Positions 24,887-33,174 of a DNA stretch of 64,000 nucleotides are shown piece after piece. Where the stretch lies: NCBI GenBank assembly GCA_029203125.1, contig CP119317.1:1178001-1242000 (forward strand), read 5' to 3'. This DNA is from Candidatus Cohnella colombiensis (GTDB lineage: Bacteria; Bacillota; Bacilli; Paenibacillales; Paenibacillaceae). Position 1 is the first letter of the stretch; each line of letters begins with the position of its first letter. Below the pieces are notes generated by a model that worked only from the letters and a program-made list of their open reading frames with translations, made no database searches and was not told the DNA's origin. Made by a program: the position numbers and the translations under genes.

Positions 24887-26194
24887 GTGAATACAGCATG
24901 GGCGGATTCATACAATGAAGCGATCGATTTGATGAAAAATCAACGTTCGCACGAAGCGGGTATTCTGCTGCTGAATTTATACGAGCGAGGGGTACGTTCT
25001 CCTCACTTATTATGGACGCTTGGTCTCCACCAAATATCACAGGGTTATCCGTACGAAGGTTTACGCTATTGGCATTTAATTTCTGCTAATGACATACAGG
25101 GGCTTGAAGAGAAGCAGGCGCTTGTGCAGAGCTATCTCCCTCGGTATGAAGTGATTTATGGACGGTATAACGAAGCGGTTAGTCATTTGCATAGGGATCA
25201 AGCGTCTCACGCTTTAGAAGTGTTCACAGAGATATTAAAGAATAATGTGGATCTTCAACTGCCTGTACTTGTTTACCATGGATACCTACTTGCGCTGGGC
25301 TCCATTGGTCGAGGTAAAGAAGCGATCGACCAGATGTCCAGCTTTCCTGATGCTGTAAGGAATGATCCGCTCCTTGTTCGTTATGCAGATCAATGGAAGG
25401 TCGATTTAGAAGCTTCACATACGTTAAAAAGAAGTAAACGAAATATGTTGATCGGTAACTTAGCGATTGCAACTGTCATTATGATAGGTACTGCTGGAGT
25501 CACCGCTTCGATCATGAATAACAAACAATCGAAGCAGTCGTATACGTCCCCAGCTGTCGAAGTCCTATCACCCTCTGCTAGTCCATCATCGCCCACTGCA
25601 TCTGAAGGTAACGCCCTAGATGCTACGTTATATCAACAGCTTCAAACAGATATTGTTGATCTCAATGAAGAGCTCGAACGGAGTAAGCTAGATTCCCAAA
25701 TAATAAAAGAATCAGCTAAACGGACTGAGGATAAGCTGATCGAATTGGAGCAATCTGTAGCGATCGTATCAGGTAGCGTCGATCAATTGAAGCATGATGC
25801 TGCATACAAAGCTTATCGACAAGGAAGAGAATATTTGAAGAGCAATCAGTTGGAGGAAGCCGTAAAGTCGTTCCGATTAAGTGTGGACCAAGGGAGCGAT
25901 GATTATTTTTCCGATGATAACCTTTACGAATATATCCGCCTAATATGGAAGCTTGAGGGACAAGAAGCAGCACTTCCGATGATCGAATCTTTTCTATCCA
26001 ACGAGAATGAAAATTATGAGAAATCCCCGTACAAAGATGATCTTCTGTTCATGAAGGCTCAATATTTACTCGCCGATAATAGAACCGATGAGGGACTTCT
26101 AGCGCTTCACATGCTTGAGGAGTCTTATGCAGAAGAGTGGACAGGACGTCAAGCTTCTCAATTGCTTCAAACGCTTGGAGGTCATTCGGGGTGA
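24887..26194 (+). CDS. Single-pass membrane protein with TPR-like domains and coiled coil
   Basis: A 435-aa protein in three parts. An N-terminal TPR-like helical domain (about 1-180, presumably cytoplasmic) is followed by one transmembrane helix (LIGNLAIATVIMIGTAGVTASIM, about 186-208) after a basic RSKRN stop-transfer patch. The C-terminal half has a Ser/Pro linker, a coiled coil (about 244-300) and a second TPR-like unit (AYRQGREYLKSNQLEEAVKSF). It could tether the neighbouring Hsp70 to the membrane; this is inference from context. The start is GTG 24887. The stop overlaps the following J-like gene (GTGA). Confidence 0.8.
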   Translation: MNTAWADSYNEAIDLMKNQRSHEAGILLLNLYERGVRSPHLLWTLGLHQISQGYPYEGLRYWHLISANDIQGLEEKQALVQSYLPRYEVIYGRYNEAVSHLHRDQASHALEVFTEILKNNVDLQLPVLVYHGYLLALGSIGRGKEAIDQMSSFPDAVRNDPLLVRYADQWKVDLEASHTLKRSKRNMLIGNLAIATVIMIGTAGVTASIMNNKQSKQSYTSPAVEVLSPSASPSSPTASEGNALDATLYQQLQTDIVDLNEELERSKLDSQIIKESAKRTEDKLIELEQSVAIVSGSVDQLKHDAAYKAYRQGREYLKSNQLEEAVKSFRLSVDQGSDDYFSDDNLYEYIRLIWKLEGQEAALPMIESFLSNENENYEKSPYKDDLLFMKAQYLLADNRTDEGLLALHMLEESYAEEWTGRQASQLLQTLGGHSG

Positions 26195-27318
26195 CAACAC
26201 AATCCTACTATGAAATATTGGGGGTTTCCCCAGATGCGGCTCCTGCGGAAATCAAAAAAGGGTATGCAACGCAAATACGAATATTTCCTAATCAAACACA
26301 CCCAGAGCAGTTTCAGCTTATTCGTCAAGCTTATGAAACATTGAAGGATGCTGACAAACGAGCGGAGTATGACCGGACTTATAAATGGGTTGACGGTAGC
26401 AAGGGTGTCCAACTGAACAAAATCATTGCTCTCATGAGAGAAGACAAGCATCATAAGGCATTGACATTGCTTAGGTCGCTACAACAGGAAGATCCGAATC
26501 AAGAGATTGTTTTGTACTATATCGCAGTATGTCTGATTCATACGGAGCAAGGGCCAGAAGCGAAACGGATATTAGACCGTTTGATGCGGATTGACCCTGA
26601 GAACACAGATTACTTGGAAATGTTCGCACACTATTATGAAGGTAAGCAGCATCATGAGAAAGCGTTGGAATATTGGGAGCGCTTAATTCGTCTTGTTCCA
26701 AACAACAGGAACTACCGCCTCAAAGCCTCTAACGTTCATTACACAATGAACCAATTGTTTGATGCAGCAGAAGTACTGGAGCGATTTTTAACAAATCAGA
26801 TTTCAACAATTTCTCTAGAAGATATGGATATTGTGTTGGAATTGTATTTTATTGCGATCGTTCGAGACAATAGCAAAGACAAGCATGTGCAATTAGAACG
26901 AATTCGGACACTGGCCGCTGATCCTGACAACGTTGAAACGATACTGTTCGTTTTACTCGGAACGGTAGAGGAAACTGCCCATAATTCAATAGTGTCAGAG
27001 GATTTAACTGAGCTGATTGATTCTATTAACAGAGGCAACGATCAATCCATTAGCGATTTTGTAAGAGAGAGACAATTAGATGACGTCCACTATGAGACTG
27101 CGTCGACTGCAACTGCGGAGCATGATAATAACCAATCACGATCATTGGTGTTAGCGATCATTATCGGCATTATTGTTTCTATGATGGCAACTCCGATCTT
27201 CGGTATCCTAGCAGGAATAATTGCTTATATTTACTCGCGAGCGATTAAGCAGTTTATCGCGGGTGTAGGGTGTCTTATTATCATTGTAGTCGTTCTTTTT
27301 TTTATTTTTGGTCGATGA
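26191..27318 (+). CDS. Membrane J-like protein with TPRs; HPD replaced by FPN
   Basis: A 375-aa protein. Residues 5-61 are a J-domain fold by pattern (SYYEILGVSPDAAPAEIKKG in helix I-II and IRQAYETLKDADKRAEYD in helix III-IV). The catalytic loop reads FPN (32-34) where J-proteins have HPD. TPR-like repeats follow (about 75-290: DKHHKALTLLRSLQQEDPNQ, HHEKALEYWERLIRLVPNN). The last 60 residues hold two or three hydrophobic segments (LVLAIIIGIIVSMMATPIFG, FIAGVGCLIIIVVVLFFIFG), so it is tail-anchored. The start is GTG 26191, 9 nt after GGAGG, overlapping the upstream stop. Confidence 0.85.
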   Translation: MTTQSYYEILGVSPDAAPAEIKKGYATQIRIFPNQTHPEQFQLIRQAYETLKDADKRAEYDRTYKWVDGSKGVQLNKIIALMREDKHHKALTLLRSLQQEDPNQEIVLYYIAVCLIHTEQGPEAKRILDRLMRIDPENTDYLEMFAHYYEGKQHHEKALEYWERLIRLVPNNRNYRLKASNVHYTMNQLFDAAEVLERFLTNQISTISLEDMDIVLELYFIAIVRDNSKDKHVQLERIRTLAADPDNVETILFVLLGTVEETAHNSIVSEDLTELIDSINRGNDQSISDFVRERQLDDVHYETASTATAEHDNNQSRSLVLAIIIGIIVSMMATPIFGILAGIIAYIYSRAIKQFIAGVGCLIIIVVVLFFIFGR

Positions 27319-27343
27319 AGATGTAGTTATGGAGGTTTAACTA

Positions 27344-29056
27344 TTGAATTTCTATGAGCTGCTGGGAATATCAAACGATGCCACGGACAAAGAATTGAAA
27401 AAGGCATATGTCTTAAAGCTGCGACAATATCCTCCAGAGCAATATCCAGAAGATTTCGATCAGCTTCGGAGAGCATATGAAACATTGAGTAACATAGATA
27501 GTCGACGGGAATATGACACGATGTCTGTTCACGGTGAAGAAATTAATCGGCTCATGGAAGCGGGTACGAACAATTTAGATGAGAAACAGTTCGAAGAAGC
27601 AGGAAAGCAATTTAAAAAAGTATTACTGATCGATTCCAACTTACATTTTGCTCGAAATATGTATGCTTTATCTTTAACTTATAATGATCAACATGATAAA
27701 TCACTGATTCAATTCAATAAATTGATCGAGAGTGAACCGAAAAATTCAACTTATCATTACAACCGTGCGCTAGTGTTAGAAAACTTGAAGCGATATGGTG
27801 AAGCAGAACAATCATATCGAATAGCGAATCAGCTTGCACCGCACAATTTTCAAATTGTGCTGGATTGGGCAGACCTCTATCATAATCAGAATCAAATTGA
27901 TAAAGCTCGTGCACTGTTAGATGGCGCGGTTGGACTATGCACAGAGGATGATTTTCAAACGGCATTTATGTATCTCTTCAAACGATTGAAGCTGGAGATC
28001 ATTGAGAAGAAAGAGAGTGCGATTGCCTCTATTTTCCAACGAATCGAAGCTTTATTGTTGAAGCGGCCTGAGGAGCAACAATATGTCGCGGGTGAATATG
28101 CCGGATTCGCTTTTGAGCTATATGAATATAAGCTATACAAATGGGCGGAGAAATTGACTGAACGAGCGATACAGCTAAATCCAGAGCATGAAAAAATCCG
28201 AGAGCTTCACGAAGAAGTCGCTACGAAACGCCCGGTATATGCTGAACAAGAGCAATTGAAGGATGATTCATCGATCAATGAGTATATTAAGCAAATGTAT
28301 TTGTTGTATTTATTTGGTGATGAAGTTGATGATGAACAATTCGAAACGTATAACGAACGGGTATTTGATAATCTGTTTATGTCAGCCAAATATGATTACG
28401 AGTCAATCATTTCTTCTGTCAAAAGAATCATGCTACACTATCCGAATTTATTTGAATTGAAGAAAGAATTACTGCAAAAAATATTAGAGCTTAGCAAAGA
28501 ACGTATGAAGCTAGATCAGCAATATGAAAAGCTACAAGTTGACGTAGGCGTCATTGATCCTCTAAAACGAATGGTAGCGTTACAGTTGTCTGATAACCTT
28601 TCACAAGAGGAATACGATCGTTACTTTAATGATATCATGAATGATTTTTCGCATTACCGTACAGATACGATCTACCAATCGATCCAGCGTGTACGCTCGC
28701 AGTATAAAGCATGCTTCGATGTCAATCCTGAGTTATTTAATGAAATCAGTAAACGTTCGTCTCCTGCTTACAATGCGGGTTCATCCGGTTCGAGGCCAAG
28801 CAGTCAGATGCAAAGTCAATCGAGTTCCTGTTTCGTGGCGACTGTTGCATATGGAACGCCATTAATAGAAGAGCTAGATACGCTTCGTACATGGAGAGAT
28901 TCGACATTAAGACATTCCTATGTCGGACGTAAGTTCATTAAAATCTACTACAAGCATGGCCCCAAATGGGCGGAGTGGGTCGGGAAGTCGAAGGTTCGTA
29001 TGCATCTTGTCAGGCGTTTCTTGTGCTGGTGGGTTAATCAATTGAATACGAAGTAG
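27344..29056 (+). CDS. J-like protein with TPRs and CFI-box C-terminal domain; HPD replaced by YPP
   Basis: A 570-aa protein. Residues 2-58 are J-like (NFYELLGISNDATDKELKKA and LRRAYETLSNIDSRREYD) with YPP at 29-31 in place of HPD. A TPR solenoid follows (about 70-300: FEEAGKQFKKVLLIDSNLHF, YGEAEQSYRIANQLAPHNFQ), then a helical middle region (about 310-470), then a Ser/Gln-rich linker. The C-terminal 75-residue domain starts SSCFVATVAYGTPLIEELDT, which fits the CFI-box-CTERM family (CFIATAAYG motif). No transmembrane segment is clear. The start is TTG 27344, 8 nt after GGAGG. It is last in the operon, with a terminator downstream. Confidence 0.87.
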   Translation: MNFYELLGISNDATDKELKKAYVLKLRQYPPEQYPEDFDQLRRAYETLSNIDSRREYDTMSVHGEEINRLMEAGTNNLDEKQFEEAGKQFKKVLLIDSNLHFARNMYALSLTYNDQHDKSLIQFNKLIESEPKNSTYHYNRALVLENLKRYGEAEQSYRIANQLAPHNFQIVLDWADLYHNQNQIDKARALLDGAVGLCTEDDFQTAFMYLFKRLKLEIIEKKESAIASIFQRIEALLLKRPEEQQYVAGEYAGFAFELYEYKLYKWAEKLTERAIQLNPEHEKIRELHEEVATKRPVYAEQEQLKDDSSINEYIKQMYLLYLFGDEVDDEQFETYNERVFDNLFMSAKYDYESIISSVKRIMLHYPNLFELKKELLQKILELSKERMKLDQQYEKLQVDVGVIDPLKRMVALQLSDNLSQEEYDRYFNDIMNDFSHYRTDTIYQSIQRVRSQYKACFDVNPELFNEISKRSSPAYNAGSSGSRPSSQMQSQSSSCFVATVAYGTPLIEELDTLRTWRDSTLRHSYVGRKFIKIYYKHGPKWAEWVGKSKVRMHLVRRFLCWWVNQLNTK

Positions 29057-29086
29057 AATGAAATACTGACCTAATTCACACCTTTC

Positions 29087-29141
29087 CCTTCAAGTTGACA
29101 GTGCGAATAATTAGCACTGAACGCAGCTTGAAGGTTTTTTT
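29087..29141 (+). terminator. Terminator of the chaperone operon
   Basis: CCTTCAAG/CTTGAAGG outer and CAGTGC/GCACTG inner stems, followed by seven T residues. Confidence 0.88.
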
Positions 29142-29274
29142 ATCTTTATATTCAACTACCACGTCCCATTATTTTGGTTATGAATTTTAGAGGATGGTTG
29201 TGTTTAGTGGGATATTTATTATTTTTAAAGGTGATAACATTAGATACAGATTACAAGAGAGGGGCAATTGAGCA

Positions 29275-30312
29275 ATGAAAAAATGGTTAAGTCTAATCGC
29301 AGTAGCAGCATTATCAGTGGGGTTGTTGGCAGGTTGTGGAAGTTCTGACTCGAAAAATGAAAGCGCTAGCAAAGATTCGGGTAAACTGGTCGTCTATACG
29401 CCGAACAGTGAAAGCATCATCAATACGATCATCCCTTTGTTTGAGAAAGAAACAGGTATTACAGTTGAATTGATCTCTGCAGGTACAGGCGAACTGATGA
29501 AGCGTGTTCAGTCTGAAAAATCGAATCCCTATGCGGACGTAATGTTCGGTGGCGGTTATTCGCTTTACATGGAAAATGCGGACTTATTTGAAAACTATGT
29601 ATCTCCTAATGATCAATATCTTTTGGAAGGACACCGCAACACATCTGGTTTCGCAACGCCTTACATCTCTGATGGCAGCGTATTGCTCGTTAATACGAAC
29701 TTAATCGGCGACATCAAAATTGAAAGCTACGCGGATCTTCTGAATCCTGCACTTAAAGGTAAAATTGCATCAGCTGATCCAGCAAGCTCTAGTTCCGCTT
29801 TCGCGCAATTGACCAATATGCTTAAAGCAATGGGTGGAGATTACACATCTGATGCAGGTTGGAATTATGTTGGCGAGCTCGTTAAAAACTTGGATGGCAA
29901 AATTGCAAGCGGTTCAAGCGCTGTTCATAAAAGCGTAGCAGATGGCGAATATGTTGTTGCATTAACGTATGAAGATCCATCGGCTAGCTATGTGAAGAGT
30001 GGTGCTCCGGTTAAGATCGTTTACCCAACGGAAGGCGCAGTATTTTTGGATGCAGTATCCGGTATCGTTAAGGGCACGAAAAATCTAGACAACGCTAAGA
30101 AATTTATCGACTTTATTTTGTTCAAGGAAGCACAAGACGCATTTGGTTTAGAATTGACCAACCGTCCACTTCGTACAGATGCACAGCTCGGCAGCCACAT
30201 GAAGCCAATGACAGAAATTAAGCTGCTTGACGAGGATAAAGACTATGTTCGCGCGAACAAAGCATCAATCGTTGAAAAATATATCGATGTATTCACAACA
30301 GTGTCTAAATAA
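29275..30312 (+). CDS. ABC transporter substrate-binding lipoprotein (ferric/phosphosugar type)
   Basis: A 345-aa family 1 type binding protein. The signal peptide has lipobox LLAGC (Cys about 21). The mature part opens GKLVVYTPNSESIINTIIPL and contains DVMFGGGYSLYMENADLFE, DPASSSSAFAQLTNMLKAMG and YPTEGAVFLDAVSGIVKGTK. This group includes iron binders (AfuA), 2-aminoethylphosphonate binders and phosphosugar sensors such as HptA. The Tyr-rich iron ligands of FutA are not evident and there is no Fur box. The adjacent two-component system therefore favours a sensed phosphorylated or organic ligand (inference). Confidence 0.85.
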   Translation: MKKWLSLIAVAALSVGLLAGCGSSDSKNESASKDSGKLVVYTPNSESIINTIIPLFEKETGITVELISAGTGELMKRVQSEKSNPYADVMFGGGYSLYMENADLFENYVSPNDQYLLEGHRNTSGFATPYISDGSVLLVNTNLIGDIKIESYADLLNPALKGKIASADPASSSSAFAQLTNMLKAMGGDYTSDAGWNYVGELVKNLDGKIASGSSAVHKSVADGEYVVALTYEDPSASYVKSGAPVKIVYPTEGAVFLDAVSGIVKGTKNLDNAKKFIDFILFKEAQDAFGLELTNRPLRTDAQLGSHMKPMTEIKLLDEDKDYVRANKASIVEKYIDVFTTVSK

Positions 30313-30336
30313 TCGTAAAGAAATTAGGTGTTAACA

Positions 30337-31443
30337 ATGAGTGTTGCAATATCTTTCCGGGATGTTGTCAAAAAATACGGGGAGCTGAAGGTGATTCCGG
30401 AATTGTCTCTTGAGATCAAGAAGGGTGAATTTTTCACCCTTCTGGGTCCTTCGGGCTGCGGAAAAACGACCCTGTTACGTATGATTGCAGGGTTTAACAG
30501 CATTGAAGGCGGGACGATTCAATTCAATGACCGTGTTATTAATCAAGTGGCTCCTGGCAAGCGAAATATCGGTATGGTGTTTCAAAATTACGCCATTTTC
30601 CCCCATTTATCCGTTATAGGGAACGTCGCCTTCGGTTTGCAAAATCGTAAAGTATCCAAAGAAGAAATTGCTTCAAGAGTCGATGAAATATTAAATGTTG
30701 TACAAATTAACGAATACAAGGATCGGATGCCTGATAAGCTGTCGGGTGGTCAACAACAACGTGTTGCATTAGCTAGGGCGATCGTCATTCGTCCCGATGT
30801 GCTACTAATGGATGAACCGCTATCCAATTTGGACGCTAAGCTTCGTATTGATATGCGTAATGCCATTAAAGAGATTCAGCAAGAAGTAGGAATTACAACG
30901 GTTTACGTTACACATGACCAGGAAGAAGCAATGGCGGTTTCTGACCGTATCGCAGTAATGAAGTCTGGAATAATCCAGCAGGTGGGAAGTCCTCAAGAAA
31001 TTTATCAACGACCATCTAATGTATTCGTAGCGACTTTCATCGGCAGAACGAACATTATCGATGCTACGCTCATCCAGGATGGATCAGGCTACAATCTTAA
31101 ATTGGGCTCTAACTATCAAGAAAGCTTTGCTCAGCTTAACGTTCCATCGTCTAAAGCAGGGTCTACGATTGCTGTTCAAGTATCCGTCCGACCAGAGGAA
31201 TTCGTCATTTCCGATGTAGGAACAGGACTAAAGGCGACGATTGTAAGCAGCATCTTCTTGGGATTAAATACGCATTATTTTGTTACTCTTGAATCTGGGC
31301 AACGTGTAGAAATTACACAAGAATCAACGACTGGTGCAATTTTAACGCCAGGCTCGACTGTTCACCTAACGATTAAGAAGGAAAAGGTGAACATCTATAA
31401 CGAAGTTGGGGAAGTTAACTATTCCGGGGGTGGTCGTCCGTGA
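30337..31443 (+). CDS. ABC transporter ATP-binding protein with TOBE domain
   Basis: A 368-aa ATPase of the FbpC/PotA/UgpC group. It has Walker A GPSGCGKTT, VFQNYAIFPHL, signature LSGGQQQR, LLMDEPLSNLD and switch VTHDQEEA. A C-terminal TOBE-like domain (about 245-360) is present, unlike in the short ATPase at 12975. I chose ATG 30337, 6 nt after AGGTG. It overlaps the permease gene by 4 nt. Confidence 0.92.
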   Translation: MSVAISFRDVVKKYGELKVIPELSLEIKKGEFFTLLGPSGCGKTTLLRMIAGFNSIEGGTIQFNDRVINQVAPGKRNIGMVFQNYAIFPHLSVIGNVAFGLQNRKVSKEEIASRVDEILNVVQINEYKDRMPDKLSGGQQQRVALARAIVIRPDVLLMDEPLSNLDAKLRIDMRNAIKEIQQEVGITTVYVTHDQEEAMAVSDRIAVMKSGIIQQVGSPQEIYQRPSNVFVATFIGRTNIIDATLIQDGSGYNLKLGSNYQESFAQLNVPSSKAGSTIAVQVSVRPEEFVISDVGTGLKATIVSSIFLGLNTHYFVTLESGQRVEITQESTTGAILTPGSTVHLTIKKEKVNIYNEVGEVNYSGGGRP

Positions 31444-33092
31444 CAACCCGTAAAAGGTTTGATATTTGGACGAGTATCTCCTTAATTATTTTCGCAGTAT
31501 ACATGATTTTCTTAGCGTATCCTTTGTTTACATTGCTACTGAAGAGCTTCTTCGATGGAAAGAGTGGCGATTTTTCCTTTGCCTACTTCCAGAAGTTTTT
31601 TAGTAAGCAGTATTATTTCAATGCGTTATTCAACAGTATTAAGGTTACGATCAGCGTTACTCTGCTTTCCATCCTAATTGCTGGGCCGCTAGCTTACATT
31701 ATGACAACCGTAAAAATTAAGGGCGGCAACTTTATTAAAATATTAATATTAATCTCTTCGATGTCGGCTCCCTTCATAGGAGCTTACTCTTGGATTTTGC
31801 TATTGGGTAGAAATGGTGTAATTACAAACTTCGTTAGAGATGTATTCGGATTCACAATGCCTGACGTCTATGGATTCACAGGAATTGTCCTTGTGCTTAC
31901 GTTGCAGCTGTCGCCTCTCATCTTCATGTTCGTTTCAGGCGCGCTTAAGAACGTCGATAATTCCTTAATGGAAGCTGCAGAAAGCATGAATTGTACAGGG
32001 ATTCGTAAAATGTGGAAGGTGCTTGTTCCGCTTATTACACCGACGATTCTTGCAGGTGGATTACTCGTCTTCATGCGTGCATTGGCTGACTTTGGTACGC
32101 CGATGCTTATTGGGGAAGGATATAAAACGATACCTGTTTTGATTTTCACCGAGTTCATAAGTGAAGTCGGCGGTGATGATGGATTTGCTGCAGCAATTAG
32201 CGTGCTGGTCGTCATCTTTGCAACTGCAGTATTTTTGCTTCAGAAGTACGTATCGAATCGTAAATCCTTTACGATGAGTGCGCTTAATCCGATCGAACCA
32301 AAGCAAAAGAAAGGGCTAAGCAATATCGTCCTTCACGGAATCGTCTATTTGTATACTGCAATTGCACTTATGCCACAGTTGTATGTCATGTACACATCAT
32401 TCCTGAAAACATCTGGTCGCATTTTCGTTAAGGGCTACTCCTTCGATAGCTATCGTCAAGCTTTCTCCAAAATTGGCGATTCGATCTACAATACGTTTTT
32501 GTTAGCAGGTATTTCAATAATTCTTATTATTGTTATCGCCATGCTAATCGCTTATGTCACAGTAAAGCGTAAGAGTGCATTGACGAACGTCCTTGACGTA
32601 TTTACGATGTTCCCTTACATTGTGCCAGGCTCCATTCTAGGTATTGCATTGCTTGTGTCTTTCAACCAGAAGCCAATGCTGTTTAGTGGAACAATGATAA
32701 TTATGGTTGTTGCTTTCGTCATTCGAAGGTTGCCCTATACGATCCGCTCAAGTGCAGCGGTCTTACACCAAGTGAATGACAGTATCGAGGAAGCATCTAT
32801 TAGTCTAGGTGCCTCTACGATGAGGACGTTCTATAAGATCACGCTGCCAATGATGATTTCAGGAGTCATTGCTGGAGCAATCATTAGCTGGATCACAATC
32901 ATCACTGAATTAAGCACTTCAATTATTTTGTACACAGGTAGAACGAAGACGATGACCGTTGCGATCTATACAGAAGTTATTCGAGGCAATTATGGCGTCG
33001 CGGCTGCATTATCAACCATTCTTACGATAATAACCGTTCTATCATTATTATTGTTCTTCAAATTGTCAGGTAAGAAAGAAGTGACGATGTAA
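31440..33092 (+). CDS. ABC transporter double permease (FbpB/AfuB type)
   Basis: A 550-aa protein with two fused BPD_transp_1 domains and about twelve helices. The EAA loops read MEAAESMNCTGIRKMWKVLVPLITPTI in the first half and EEASISLGASTMRTFYKITLPMMISGV in the second. It pairs with the upstream ATPase. The start is GTG 31440 within the ATPase stop (GTGA). A terminator follows before the sensor kinase. Confidence 0.92.
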   Translation: MTTRKRFDIWTSISLIIFAVYMIFLAYPLFTLLLKSFFDGKSGDFSFAYFQKFFSKQYYFNALFNSIKVTISVTLLSILIAGPLAYIMTTVKIKGGNFIKILILISSMSAPFIGAYSWILLLGRNGVITNFVRDVFGFTMPDVYGFTGIVLVLTLQLSPLIFMFVSGALKNVDNSLMEAAESMNCTGIRKMWKVLVPLITPTILAGGLLVFMRALADFGTPMLIGEGYKTIPVLIFTEFISEVGGDDGFAAAISVLVVIFATAVFLLQKYVSNRKSFTMSALNPIEPKQKKGLSNIVLHGIVYLYTAIALMPQLYVMYTSFLKTSGRIFVKGYSFDSYRQAFSKIGDSIYNTFLLAGISIILIIVIAMLIAYVTVKRKSALTNVLDVFTMFPYIVPGSILGIALLVSFNQKPMLFSGTMIIMVVAFVIRRLPYTIRSSAAVLHQVNDSIEEASISLGASTMRTFYKITLPMMISGVIAGAIISWITIITELSTSIILYTGRTKTMTVAIYTEVIRGNYGVAAALSTILTIITVLSLLLFFKLSGKKEVTM

Positions 33093-33114
33093 CTCGTTAT
33101 GATAGAATGAATAG

Positions 33115-33149
33115 AGCTGGTGCCTGCAATATTGCGGGTACCAGCTTTT
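33115..33149 (+). terminator. Terminator or attenuator between transporter and two-component genes
   Basis: AGCTGGT/ACCAGCT with inner pairing around CCTGCAATATTGCGG and a short TTTT tail. The weak U tract would allow partial read-through into the kinase gene. Confidence 0.65.
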
Positions 33150-33174
33150 GCTCAAGTATATAGAGGTGAAGCGG

